Assembly (NCBI GenBank): GCA_023150835.1 | Contig: JAKLKB010000001.1 | Location: forward strand, 1-64,000 | Length of the DNA: 64,000 nt | Direction: 5' to 3' | From: Myxococcota bacterium | GTDB lineage: Bacteria; Myxococcota_C; UBA6777 | In this document: positions 16,191 to 24,149 of the stretch, one piece after another | Layout: each line of letters begins with the position of its first letter | How positions within the stretch are numbered: the stretch's first letter is position 1 | Position numbers and translations under genes: made by a program | Notes under the pieces: generated by a model | Databases searched by the model: none | What the model saw: the letters and a program-made list of their open reading frames with translations, nothing else | Told to the model about the DNA's origin: nothing

Positions 16191-16847
16191 ATGAGTGGGC
16201 GACCAAGCAAAAGAGAAGATGCCAAGCGGCCATCGACGGAGGAAAAGTACTCGACGAAACAAGAGCGGATCTTGCGTGCTGCGATCGGAGTCCTTGCGGA
16301 GCGGGGGTTTCACCGAACAACGATTCACGATATCGCACAGGCTGCGGGAGTGGCGGATGGTACGATCTATTTGTATTTCAAAAACAAAGATCAATTGTTG
16401 ATCGAGTTATTCGAAGAGGTGATGGCGCGAGCGTTGCGGCTGTTTCGGGATGCGTTGCGGGAGGAACAAGAGGCCGAAGGCAAACTACGCGCCTTTTTGC
16501 ATACCCACCTACGTCTTGTCGAACATGACCCCGAAGTGGCGCAGATTATTTCTGTGGAGCTTCGCCAGTCTTCGATCTTCATCAAAGAGTATAAGAACCC
16601 GTTGTTTGGGGAGTACCTCAAGATCATCGGGGAGATCCTACAAGAAGGGATCGAAGAAGGTGTTTTTCGCTCCGATCTGCGGCCTTCTTTGATCACGCGA
16701 GCGATCTTTGGTGCGATGGACGAGATATCGCTGGCGTGGCTGTTGTCGCGTCGTGACCTTTCGCTCGAAGAGTCCGCAGAAGCGCTCTGTGAGATGATCT
16801 TGCAAGGAGTTCGACGATGCCCTGTTTCTGCACCAAGCGGTGCTTAG
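16191..16847 (+). CDS. TetR-family regulator, FadR/YsiA-like
   Basis: 218 aa from the ATG at 16191 (GGGAG lies 12 bases upstream). The helix-turn-helix is textbook TetR: RILRAAIGVLAERGFHRTTI, DIAQAAGVADGTIYLYFKNK at about residues 28-70. The C-terminal part (EVAQIISVELRQSSIFIKEY, AIFGAMDEISLAWLLSR) resembles the acyl-CoA-responsive FadR/YsiA subgroup. It sits just upstream of etfB-etfA in the same direction, as in the Bacillus fadR-etfBA arrangement, which supports a role in fatty-acid degradation control. The effector is inferred, not shown. About 290 bp upstream (15,901-16,190) hold no gene I can support. Confidence 0.92.
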   Translation: MSGRPSKREDAKRPSTEEKYSTKQERILRAAIGVLAERGFHRTTIHDIAQAAGVADGTIYLYFKNKDQLLIELFEEVMARALRLFRDALREEQEAEGKLRAFLHTHLRLVEHDPEVAQIISVELRQSSIFIKEYKNPLFGEYLKIIGEILQEGIEEGVFRSDLRPSLITRAIFGAMDEISLAWLLSRRDLSLEESAEALCEMILQGVRRCPVSAPSGA

Positions 16848-16922
16848 AGAGCGTCTTGCTATGTTCCGCAAATGCCAAGCGGAAACCATTCAAACTGTTG
16901 TTGAGTTAAGGAGACTTTTTCT

Positions 16923-17714
16923 ATGAAGATCCTCGTGACAACCAAACGTGTTGAACACTACGAGTCCAAGATCCGCATCAATGCCCAAGGTACAGGGATC
17001 GTGACGGACGGGTTGACTTATATGATCAATCCATTCGATGAGATCGCGCTTGAAGAAGCGGTGCGCCTCAAAGACGAACACAGCGCCGAAGTGGTGGTCG
17101 TGGCCATCGGAACAGAAGACGCGACCCAACAACTCCGTACGGGTTTGGCGATCGGGGCGGATCGCGCCATCCTCGTCAAAGCGACGCAACCGATCGATTC
17201 GGACGTTGCCGCCCGTATCCTCAAAGCAGTGGTCGATCGCGAAGAACCCAACCTTGTGTTGATGGGCAAACAAGCGATCGATGACGACGCCAACCAAACG
17301 GGACAACTTCTTGCCGAATTTCTTGGTTGGCCCCAAGCCACCTTCGCAGCCAAAACCGAATCGTTGGAATCGGAAGCCGAAAAACAAAAAGAACCTGCCA
17401 TCGACTTGGATGATGACACCGCAACGGTGGTGCGCGAGATCGACGGCGGTTTGGAAACGGTCGAGATCGATCTGCCTGCGGTGATCACGGTGGATTTGCG
17501 TCTCAATATCCCGCGCTATCCGGCACTTCCTAACATCATCAAGGCCAAGAAAAAGCCTCTCGACGAGTTGACCTTGGCGGATCTCGGCATCACCGCAGAA
17601 CCCAAAGTGACCGTCCTTGGCTACGAACCGCTGCCTGAGCGCCAAGCGGGTGTTGTGGTGGATAACGTTCAAACCTTGCTCGACAAACTCCAAAACGAAG
17701 CCAAAGTCCTCTAA
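16923..17714 (+). CDS. etfB: Electron transfer flavoprotein beta subunit
   Basis: 263 aa, normal for EtfB, with AAGGAG upstream. It has the family's start MKILVTTKRVEHYESKIRIN, the ATGGRA-like NPFDEIALEEAVRLKD, VLMGKQAIDDDANQTGQLLA (the conserved GKQ.IDDD..Q.G segment) and the C-terminal IPRYPALPNIIKAKKKPLD. EtfB pairs with EtfA to carry electrons from acyl-CoA dehydrogenases to ETF-ubiquinone oxidoreductase. It lies between the FadR-like gene and etfA. The 69-bp gap to etfA contains a GGGGC/GCCCC hairpin that may adjust processing or relative expression. Confidence 0.97.
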   Translation: MKILVTTKRVEHYESKIRINAQGTGIVTDGLTYMINPFDEIALEEAVRLKDEHSAEVVVVAIGTEDATQQLRTGLAIGADRAILVKATQPIDSDVAARILKAVVDREEPNLVLMGKQAIDDDANQTGQLLAEFLGWPQATFAAKTESLESEAEKQKEPAIDLDDDTATVVREIDGGLETVEIDLPAVITVDLRLNIPRYPALPNIIKAKKKPLDELTLADLGITAEPKVTVLGYEPLPERQAGVVVDNVQTLLDKLQNEAKVL

Positions 17715-17783
17715 TCATCGCTTTTTCACGCTTTTTTCGGATCGTGGGGCGCATGAAGCCCCGTCAATACAGGAGAATCGATC

Positions 17784-18752
17784 ATGGCAAGCATTCTCGT
17801 GATCGCCGAGCAATACAAAGGCAGCCTGCGCAAAGTGACCTTCAACGCGCTTGGATTCGCCAAACAAGCCGCCAACCAGCTCGGTCTCGATCTGCACATC
17901 TTTCTCGGTGGCAGCGATATCGGCGGTCTGGCCAAAGAACTTCAAGGCTACGGAGCCAAGGCCATCCATCTCGCCGATGATTCGGACTTGGAAGTGTATC
18001 GCACCGAACCTTATACCCAAGCGATCTGCGCGCTGGCTTCGGAGATCGACGCGCAGATGATTACAGGTGCCGCGACTGTTCAAGGAAAAGATCTGTTTCC
18101 TCGGATCGCAGGGCGTTTGGGGGCAGGGATGGCGTCGGATATCGTGGAAATGCTGCCTGACGGGACGTTCAAGCGCCCTGTGTGGGCGGGTTCGGTGATC
18201 GCCCGCGTGCGTGTCGAAACGGCGCAAAAAGTGGTGAGCATCCGCGCCACCGCGTTTGAAGCTCCAAAGCAGGGCAGCGATCAGGCCAAGGTCAACAAGT
18301 TCAATATCTCTCTTGAAGAGGCCGACAAAGTCCGCGTGGAGGACATGGAAGAAACCAAGTCCGAACGCCCCGAATTGACCGAAGCTCGCGTTGTGGTGTC
18401 GGGCGGTCGTTCGATGAAAGACGAAAAAGGCGTCAAGATGATCGAGTCCTTGGCGGACACGCTCAAGGCGGCGATGGGCGCTTCGCGTGCAGCGTGTGAT
18501 GCCGGCCTTGTCCCCAACGAACTCCAAGTCGGACAGACTGGAAAGGTCGTTGCACCCGAGCTTTACTTTGCCATCGGGATCTCAGGAGCCATCCAACACC
18601 TCGCAGGGATGAAAGGCTCGAAAGTGATCGTGGCGATCAACAAAGACCCCGAAGCCCCGATCTTCCAACTCGCCGATTATGGCTTTGTTGCGGATATGTT
18701 CAAAGTGGTCCCCGAGATGATCGAAGAGATCAAAAAGCGCAAAGGTGCTTGA
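17784..18752 (+). CDS. etfA: Electron transfer flavoprotein alpha subunit
   Basis: 322 aa; ATG with AGGAG at 17771-17775. The C-terminal FAD-binding domain is clear: [53 protein letters not shown] and [20 protein letters not shown], ending with [17 protein letters not shown]. The N-terminal domain has [20 protein letters not shown]. The FAD-contacting TGKVVAP.LY and ISGAIQH elements are intact, so it should be functional. It forms the EtfAB heterodimer with the preceding gene. No acyl-CoA dehydrogenase is encoded nearby. Confidence 0.97.
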   Translation: MASILVIAEQYKGSLRKVTFNALGFAKQAANQLGLDLHIFLGGSDIGGLAKELQGYGAKAIHLADDSDLEVYRTEPYTQAICALASEIDAQMITGAATVQGKDLFPRIAGRLGAGMASDIVEMLPDGTFKRPVWAGSVIARVRVETAQKVVSIRATAFEAPKQGSDQAKVNKFNISLEEADKVRVEDMEETKSERPELTEARVVVSGGRSMKDEKGVKMIESLADTLKAAMGASRAACDAGLVPNELQVGQTGKVVAPELYFAIGISGAIQHLAGMKGSKVIVAINKDPEAPIFQLADYGFVADMFKVVPEMIEEIKKRKGA

Positions 18753-18791
18753 TTTGATCAGGAACGCCGAATGTCGGGCCTCACGGTGGCT

Positions 18792-20057
18792 TTAATAGGC
18801 GAGTGTTTGGTCCGAATGAGGCTGGATGATCAGCGTTTTGCGTAAAGGCGGGTGGTGGGGGCGATAGAGCGAGATCGAATGAATGCCTGACGAAAATCCC
18901 CCAAGATAGGGCGTCCAGCCTCGGTAGTGATCGCCGACGAACAACCGCGCAGGTGGTGTTGCGAAGAGGCGTAGCGCACCCCCATGAGGCGGCGCAAGTA
19001 CCCCGATCTCGCGGGTTTCTTTGGTGGGCAAGATTACGATCTCTTTTTGCCAAAACATCCCGATGTATCCGTTGCGGATCGAGGCTTGATAGCGACCCGG
19101 GCGCAAGGGCAAACGCGCAACGGGGGTGGGGGCGTAAACACGGCCATCAAGCAAAAGAATTCCGGGTGGAAAACTGTGCAACGTCAAGAATCCATCGCCT
19201 TTTTGAGCGGCAAAAGGACGTACGGCTTTTTGCGCGATCGTGGGCGATTGCAACAATGGTGTGGCATCATCGCGCAAATAGAGACGTTCTCCCGAGGCAA
19301 GAAAAAGACACGGGTGGTTGGGCGGACAATACGGTCCGGGCGCACGGATCTGTTCGGTGGGCGGTTTGCCTCGTTGGTAGATCCGCAAAAAGACGCGGTG
19401 GTCTTCGTCTCGTTGAAAGCGAAAACCAAACCGGCCTCGACGATCCCCGATCACCAAGTGTTGACCCGCAGGCAACACGACCGAAAAACGCGCACGCGGG
19501 ACCTGCGGTGCCCCGATAGGGCGGAGCTTTGCCACTTCGATCACATGCGCACCCGCCGCGATCCGCAGGTAAGTCACAGGCAAACGACCCACCGAAAGAC
19601 CATCGATCCAACCTTCATAGTGTCGCGGCAGTGCAAAGCTGAAAACGCCCATCTCTGGGGGGATACGTTGTGGGACGCGTGAGGCATGGTGAAGGCTGGG
19701 TGGCGTGGTCGGTGTGATCGGCTTTGAGGCAGGTTGTGTGGAGAGCTTTGGGGTCGGTTGTGTCGTGATCTTTGAAGTAGGCTGTGTCATCGGTATTGGA
19801 GTAGGCCGTGTCATCGGTATTGGAGTAGGCCGTGTCATCGGTATTGGAGTAGGCCGTGTCATCGGTATTGGAGTGGGCCGTGTCGTGGGCGTTGGAGTGG
19901 GCCGTGTCGTGGGCGTTGGAGTGGCCGAAAGCGGCAAGGGAAAGAGAGCGAGGAGGCCAAACAAGCAAAGAGTCCGCACAAAAAAAGCAGGAAGAGGCCA
20001 AAGGTCCGAGCCTGTGGTAAGACGTGTTAAAACATGGGCAGAAGGGATGGTGTTCAA
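18792..20057 (-). CDS. Exported protein with PT-repeat linker and PEGA-like C-terminus
   Basis: 421 aa. A signal peptide (FFVRTLCLFGLLALFPLPLS, cleavage near SAT) is followed by a Thr/Pro linker of PTPIPMTR units encoded by a 24-bp repeat (19,788-19,920), then a beta-rich region of about 280 residues. Stretches such as GWIDGLSVGRLPVTYLRIAA, PPGILLLDGRVYAPTPVARL and LFVGDHYRGWTPYLGGFSSG have the look of PEGA domains (short immunoglobulin-like surface-layer modules). It is convergent with etfA. A surface-exposed structural or binding protein is inferred; I do not recognise a specific family. Confidence 0.75.
   Translation of the reverse strand: MNTIPSAHVLTRLTTGSDLWPLPAFFVRTLCLFGLLALFPLPLSATPTPTTRPTPTPTTRPTPIPMTRPTPIPMTRPTPIPMTRPTPIPMTQPTSKITTQPTPKLSTQPASKPITPTTPPSLHHASRVPQRIPPEMGVFSFALPRHYEGWIDGLSVGRLPVTYLRIAAGAHVIEVAKLRPIGAPQVPRARFSVVLPAGQHLVIGDRRGRFGFRFQRDEDHRVFLRIYQRGKPPTEQIRAPGPYCPPNHPCLFLASGERLYLRDDATPLLQSPTIAQKAVRPFAAQKGDGFLTLHSFPPGILLLDGRVYAPTPVARLPLRPGRYQASIRNGYIGMFWQKEIVILPTKETREIGVLAPPHGGALRLFATPPARLFVGDHYRGWTPYLGGFSSGIHSISLYRPHHPPLRKTLIIQPHSDQTLAY
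19788..19920 (-). repeat. 24-bp coding repeat (PTPIPMTR linker)
   Basis: Four near-identical plus-strand units GTCATCGGTATTGGAGTAGG + CCGT, then two diverged units (GTCGTGGGCGTTGGAGTGGG + CCGT), all in phase with the minus-strand reading frame. Confidence 0.95.
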
Positions 20058-20116
20058 TTCGGTCTCCGTTTGATATCGTCGAAGCGTGTCTCCAAAAAAG
20101 GAGTGGCGTAGTCGCC

Positions 20117-20216
20117 AAAAAAAAGCCGTGTTCGCGCCGTTTCAAGCGGCAAAGCTGTTGTGTTGAAAAACCTGCGCTCTCTTCTCTAAACTCCTCGACC
20201 CCGCATTCGGGATGCG
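20117..20216 (+). repeat. Family A dispersed repeat, copy 2 (diverged)
   Basis: Shows the family order GCCGTGTTCGCG, TCAAGCGGCAAAGCTGTTG, TTGAAAAACCTG, but the closing part (CCTCGACCCCGCATTCGGG) is diverged and the terminator-like tail is missing. It lies just upstream of the archaemetzincin-like gene. Confidence 0.65.
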
Positions 20217-20219
20217 AAG

Positions 20220-20993
20220 ATGCCAGACATCGCTTTTTTCTTCAACTATAGCCTGCGGGCTTTTTTGTTGGGTCTTCTTTGGATGACCGCAGGGCGGTCA
20301 TTGGAACGTCCAATGCCTTCGGTGCCTTCGGTGCCTTCGGTGCCTTCGGTGCCTTCGGTGCCTTCGGTGCCTTCGATGTCTTCGATCCGTTCGGTGTCTT
20401 CGAGGTCTTCGGTGTTGGGGATCTTGGTTCCATTGGAGCCTGCACCGAGCCGATACGAGCAAGCCCTTGTGATCGGGACTTTGATCAGGCAAGGGCTATT
20501 GCGTTGGCGCTGGTTATCGTCGCGACGTTTGCCTGACGAAGTGTTTGATCGGCGGTATGGTCGTTTTCGTGCGGAGCGGATCTTGGCGGAGTTGCGGCGC
20601 TTGGGGGTGGAGTCTGCGGTGGGTGAGCGCAACGTGGTGATCATCGGCGTGACCAAGGGTGATATCTCGACCGATATTCCGGGGTTTTTGGATCATGCTG
20701 TCTTGGGGCTTTCGGAGGCGAAAGGACGTGCGATGGTGCTTTCTACGACGCGGCTTCCGAGTGCTTTGCGTGAGCAAGCTTGGGTCTCGCTGATCTTGCA
20801 TGAATGGGGGCATTGGGTGGGTCTTGGTCATTGTCCGCGTGTTGCGTGTGTGATGTTTGATCGGCTCGGGCGATCCGCTACGTTGGACTGGTCTCGCCGT
20901 TTTTGTTCGTATTGTGCGCGGCGTCTGGCTTGCGGGCAAGCGCCTTCTTTCCGAGGCTGGCCGACCTTTCGCTGCACCAAGCACACCCCTTGA
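20220..20993 (+). CDS. Archaemetzincin-type zinc metalloprotease, exported form
   Basis: 257 aa. The catalytic motif is HEWGHWVGLGHC followed by PRVACVM and, 16 residues after the Met, CSYC. This is the archaemetzincin signature HExxHxxGxxHC-x4-CxM-x(about 17)-CxxC, with both the zinc-binding histidines and the extra Cys4 structural site. Unlike most archaemetzincins it has an N-terminal hydrophobic stretch (LRAFLLGLLWMTAG) and a Ser-Val-Pro spacer of about eight PSV units made by the 9-bp repeat CCTTCGGTG (20,310-20,375), so it may be exported. No ribosome site is evident at the ATG, which lies next to a family A repeat. Substrates of this family are largely unknown (aminopeptidase activity in human AMZ). 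Confidence 0.85.
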   Translation: MPDIAFFFNYSLRAFLLGLLWMTAGRSLERPMPSVPSVPSVPSVPSVPSVPSMSSIRSVSSRSSVLGILVPLEPAPSRYEQALVIGTLIRQGLLRWRWLSSRRLPDEVFDRRYGRFRAERILAELRRLGVESAVGERNVVIIGVTKGDISTDIPGFLDHAVLGLSEAKGRAMVLSTTRLPSALREQAWVSLILHEWGHWVGLGHCPRVACVMFDRLGRSATLDWSRRFCSYCARRLACGQAPSFRGWPTFRCTKHTP

Positions 20994-21057
20994 AATCCAT
21001 CGAAGCGCGTGCCAAGATCCAATGCCTTGTCCCCAAACGCTTTCCCTGAGACGACGC

Positions 21058-21996
21058 ATGGAACCGAGACACTCCCCCTTTTTTTTCGCCAAGAAAACTT
21101 GTTGGCGGTTGATTTGCGCCTTGTGGCTTGGTGTGAGGGTGGGAGCGCTTGGCCTCGGTGCGATGGTGTTCTTTGAGGGGCAGAGCTACGCGCAAACCCC
21201 CTCCACGCGATATCCTTCTTCTCTGTTGTCTTCCTCGGCCATCTCGCCACCATCCGTTGCATCGGCCATCTCGCCACCATCCGTTGCATCGGCCATCTCG
21301 CCACCATCCGTTGCATCGGCCATCTCGCCATCATCCGTTGCATCGGCCATCTCGCCACCATCTATTTTGCCGCCGCTCTCGTCCGTATCGATCCCAACGA
21401 TGGTCTCGTCTTCTACAGCGCAGCCTGTGGACGGGGCATCAGGAGCAGCACCGCAGCCTACCGGTGCCTCGGAATCAACGAAGCTATCGCTGCCGTCGAA
21501 AAAGGTGCTCAAGGCCGAACGGTGGGGAGGCAATGAGATCGGTGTGAGCGGTTTGGTCGGGAGTTGGGGGAATTCGCCGCAATTTGGTTTGCGTGGGGTG
21601 TTGCCGCTTTCGCGTTTTTTGGCGTTTCGCGTGGGTTGGATCTTCATGTTCCATCTCAAAGGCGAAGAATCTTACAACTTGAGCACGTTTACGTTGGATC
21701 TGATCGTGCGTTTACCCAGTCCCTATCGCGCTTTGCGTTATTATGCGGTGACGCGGTTAGATTTTTGGCCGCTGTGGAACTTCTTTAACACGAACCCTGC
21801 TGTTTCAAAGATATCCACACAGCCCACGTTTGGACTAAGCGTGCTTGCGGGGGTCGAGGGGTTTTTGTTGCCTCGCGTGTCGTGGTTTTTGGAAAGCGGC
21901 TTTTCCTCTGGGATGGTGATCGGATTTGCGCCGATACGCCGACCTTATGAAGCGTTTGGCTTTGTGATCCAATCGGGGTTTCAAACCTACTTTTGA
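21058..21996 (+). CDS. Predicted outer-membrane beta-barrel protein with AISPPSVAS repeats
   Basis: 312 aa from the ATG at 21058 (a further in-frame ATG lies at 21,022). A long signal region (ICALWLGVRVGALGLGAMVF then SYAQTP) precedes about five AISPPSVAS units encoded by a 27-bp repeat (21,238-21,365). After a Ser/Pro-rich spacer comes a domain of about 165 residues with alternating hydrophobic/aromatic strands: NEIGVSGLVGSWGNSPQFGL, FLAFRVGWIFMFHLKGEESY, and a terminal FGFVIQSGFQTYF ending in Phe. That ending is typical of barrel proteins. Function unknown; it may be co-transcribed with the upstream protease gene (64-bp gap). Confidence 0.75.
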   Translation: MEPRHSPFFFAKKTCWRLICALWLGVRVGALGLGAMVFFEGQSYAQTPSTRYPSSLLSSSAISPPSVASAISPPSVASAISPPSVASAISPSSVASAISPPSILPPLSSVSIPTMVSSSTAQPVDGASGAAPQPTGASESTKLSLPSKKVLKAERWGGNEIGVSGLVGSWGNSPQFGLRGVLPLSRFLAFRVGWIFMFHLKGEESYNLSTFTLDLIVRLPSPYRALRYYAVTRLDFWPLWNFFNTNPAVSKISTQPTFGLSVLAGVEGFLLPRVSWFLESGFSSGMVIGFAPIRRPYEAFGFVIQSGFQTYF

Positions 21997-22080
21997 ACCA
22001 AACCTGTGTTTTTGCGTTAGCGCGTACTCTGCTTTGATCCTTTGTTCTTTGCTTCTGTGATACCGAAAAAGGAGTTCCCC

Positions 22081-23673
22081 GTGACCCACAAAAACGCCTT
22101 TTTGCAAGCCATTCAAAAGCGCGACTTCTTTACGGAAAACGGTGCGCTTTCGCATTCCACGACGGGTTCTTCGTTGGTGGATTATTTCGCGAAGTGCGGC
22201 ACATACCGAGATCGAAGTGAGAACGAAGTGTTTGCGGATATCTCGGCGATGTGGGCGGACTCTCCGTTGGTTGCGCTGATGATCATCTTTTATGTTCGCT
22301 TGATCACGCGCACCACGCAGGGCTTTTTTACTTCGGAGTTGGTGCAAAAAGGGCAGGGGGCTCGTGACGAGTTCCGCAAAGCCTTGCGTTGGCTTGCTAT
22401 CTCGCAACCAGAAACCTTGTACAAAAACGTGTGGTTGGTGCCTGTGGTCGGGCGCTGGAGCGATCTATGGCATGACGATCTGATCGATGTGCTCGATCGT
22501 TCCAAGGTGTATGCGTTGGTTCAACGCGGGCTTGCCGACGATACGATGCGCGGCTTGATCGCCAAATATCTCCCGCGTATCCGCAGCAAAGGAAGCGTTC
22601 ATACACCCCGCCATACGGCCCGAAACAATTGGGCGCGTGGATTTTGCAAAGTGATGGGATGGAATGATGCAGCATATCGCCTATTCAAGGCCTCTCCTGA
22701 GCATAACGCGCATCTCTTCCAACGTCAGATGAGTGCGGGTTTATGGGACGCTTTGGATTTTTCCAAGATCCCGGGACGTGCGCTGTTTCAGATGATCTCC
22801 CATCAAGGCAAGGACGCAAAGACCACGCTCGAACGCCACGATCTCAGCGAGCGCTATCTTGCATGGATCAGCCAACAGCCGACCGCAAAGTTCACGGGTT
22901 ATGTGTACGAGTTGTTCCAAGCGGCCAACAGGCGTCTCTCTATCGCACAGAAATATACCTACGATCGCCAATTCGACGGATTGATCGAGCAAGCCAAACG
23001 CGATCACGGTGGCTTTCAAGGCAACGTCTGGTGCGCCCTCGATACTTCGGGATCGATGCAAGCTGAAGCTGCGCCCGGTGTGACGGCGTTCGAGATCTGT
23101 CTTTCTTTGGGGATCTTCTTTTCCACGCTCAACGAAGGTGCATTCCATGATGTGGTGGTGATGTTTGACAGCACCTCGCGGATCAAAACTCTCAAGGGTG
23201 GTTTTTCCGATAAAGTCTCGCAACTCACCAGCGCAACCACCGCGTGGGGTTCGACCAGCTTTCAATCCGTAATCGACGAGATCGTTCGCGTTCGCCTAGA
23301 AGATCCGCAGATCCCCGTGGCAGATTTCCCGCAAACGCTGGTTGTGGTCAGCGATATGCAGTTTAACCCCGTTGATGGGGGAAATGCGCAAACTAATTAC
23401 GAAGCCGCGATGCAAAAGCTCGCAGCCGTCGGACTCCCGAAGATCCGCATTGTTTGGTGGTGGGTCACTGGACGTGGACAAGACTTCCCTTCCACCCTTG
23501 ACGACGAAGGCGTCACGATGATCGGCGGCTTTGATGGGAGCGTCTTGACTCTCTTGCTTGGTGGACAACCCAAACCTCTCAGCCTCGGGGAAAAAGAGTC
23601 CGCAAAAGCCAACGCTTTCGATCAGATGCTCCAAGCCCTCGATCAAGAAGTGTTGCGACAGCTTCGCGTGTGA
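22081..23673 (+). CDS. TROVE/DUF2828-like protein with C-terminal vWA domain
   Basis: 530 aa from GTG at 22081, chosen because AAGGAG lies eight bases upstream. The N-terminal 300 residues are alpha-helical and HEAT-like (FADISAMWADSPLVALMIIF, FRKALRWLAISQPETLYKNV, LVPVVGRWSDLWHDDLIDVL), the arrangement seen in DUF2828 and related TROVE/Ro60-type proteins. The C-terminal domain is von Willebrand A with an intact MIDAS: WCALDTSGSMQ, TTAWGSTSFQSVID and LVVVSDMQFN. Ro60-type proteins bind misfolded or structured RNAs and help RNA quality control. Here the gene ends 190 bp before two interrupted tRNA genes on the same strand, which makes an RNA role worth testing. Family membership is a pattern judgement, and function is inferred. 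Confidence 0.75.
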   Translation: MTHKNAFLQAIQKRDFFTENGALSHSTTGSSLVDYFAKCGTYRDRSENEVFADISAMWADSPLVALMIIFYVRLITRTTQGFFTSELVQKGQGARDEFRKALRWLAISQPETLYKNVWLVPVVGRWSDLWHDDLIDVLDRSKVYALVQRGLADDTMRGLIAKYLPRIRSKGSVHTPRHTARNNWARGFCKVMGWNDAAYRLFKASPEHNAHLFQRQMSAGLWDALDFSKIPGRALFQMISHQGKDAKTTLERHDLSERYLAWISQQPTAKFTGYVYELFQAANRRLSIAQKYTYDRQFDGLIEQAKRDHGGFQGNVWCALDTSGSMQAEAAPGVTAFEICLSLGIFFSTLNEGAFHDVVVMFDSTSRIKTLKGGFSDKVSQLTSATTAWGSTSFQSVIDEIVRVRLEDPQIPVADFPQTLVVVSDMQFNPVDGGNAQTNYEAAMQKLAAVGLPKIRIVWWWVTGRGQDFPSTLDDEGVTMIGGFDGSVLTLLLGGQPKPLSLGEKESAKANAFDQMLQALDQEVLRQLRV

Positions 23674-23699
23674 CATCGGCACCTTTTGATGTTTTCTTG

Positions 23700-23812
23700 T
23701 ACGAGATCCGCCCATTGTGTGATCATAAAAGCGTAGGGGCAGACAGGTGTGGCTGCCCAACAATCGGGCCTCTACGCACTCTCCTACGATCACACATCAT
23801 TTGGATATCGTA
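23700..23812. repeat. Family B MITE-like repeat, copy 3
   Basis: Starts TACGAGATCCGCCCATTGTG and ends in CACACATCATTTGGATATCG + TA, the reverse complement of the family's left end. The internal part is GGGGCAGACAGGTGTGGCTGCCC. It lies between the TROVE/vWA gene and the first interrupted tRNA. Confidence 0.9.
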
Positions 23813-23827
23813 TGATTTGCGTTTTTC

Positions 23828-23858
23828 GTGCGCTTCTGGCAATCTGCCGGAAGTGCGC
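23828..23858 (+). promoter_or_regulatory. 14-bp hairpin just upstream of the interrupted tRNA-Glu
   Basis: GTGCGCTTCTGGCA and TGCCGGAAGTGCGC pair over all 14 positions (11 Watson-Crick, 3 G-U) around a 3-nt loop ATC. It ends five bases before the tRNA acceptor stem. It could be a terminator for the upstream unit or a processing signal in the tRNA leader. Confidence 0.7.
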
Positions 23859-23863
23859 TTCTT

Positions 23864-23974
23864 GGATGGGTCGTCTAGTGGTAGGACACCGGAAACAAGC
23901 GTGCTTTGTACAAAGCACCACAGCAACACCAAAAACTCACGCCGGTAACGGAGGTTCGATTCCTTCCCTGTCCG
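23864..23974 (+). tRNA. tRNA-Glu (CTC) interrupted in the anticodon loop
   Basis: The acceptor stem GGATGGG/CCTGTCC (7 pairs, two G-U), the Glu-type D arm GTCTAGTGGTAGGAC, variable loop TAAC, T arm GGAGG-TTCGATT-CCTTC and discriminator G are all intact and diagnose tRNA-Glu. The anticodon stem CCGG (23,889-23,892) pairs with CCGG (23,942-23,945), but 49 nt lie between instead of about 9. The insert has the 18-nt palindrome GTGCTTTGTACAAAGCAC (23,901-23,918), then CACAGCAACACC and A-rich sequence running into CTCACG. That last piece supplies anticodon CTC with A37 and C38. Residues 31-33 (expected to include U33) are not recognisable on the 5' side, so exact splice points are unclear. CCA is not encoded. 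A T-run follows at 23,975. The structure is seen directly; removal of the insert is inferred. Confidence 0.8.
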
Positions 23975-24041
23975 TTTTTCAAAGAGTCGCGTTGCCTTGT
24001 TTCCGCATTCTTCGCTGTTTGCGCGGGTGTGGAAACACGAT

Positions 24042-24149
24042 GGAGAAGTAGCTCAGTTGGTAGAGCAATGATCATGTGTGTCTTGTACAAGACACCACAG
24101 CAAACCTTTTGGCATTCATGGGTCGCGGGTTCGAACCCCGCCTTCTCCA
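24042..24149 (+). tRNA. tRNA interrupted in the anticodon loop (identity unresolved)
   Basis: Acceptor GGAGAAG/CTTCTCC (7 pairs), D arm GCTC-AGTTGGTA-GAGC, variable loop GGGTC, T arm GCGGG-TTCGAAC-CCCGC and discriminator A are complete. The anticodon stem ATGA (24,068-24,071)/TCAT (24,116-24,119) encloses 44 nt. The insert contains the palindrome GTGTCTTGTACAAGACAC (24,078-24,095), then CACAGCAAACC and TTTTGGCAT. The hairpin and the CACAGCAA-ACC box match those in the tRNA-Glu insert, with compensating changes in the stem. Candidate anticodon triplets lie at both borders (CAT on the 5' side, TGG on the 3' side), so the amino acid cannot be assigned. CCA is not encoded, and a T-run follows. 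Confidence 0.75.

Noticed and set aside
15093-16394. A 433-codon minus-strand frame overlapping the Cys-rich gene and the TetR gene
   Set aside because: Arg-rich translation in another frame of the repeat region; the TetR gene on the opposite strand is certain.
23864-24149. Group I introns in the two interrupted tRNAs
   Set aside because: The inserts are about 35-40 nt and lack any group I core; such introns need well over 150 nt.
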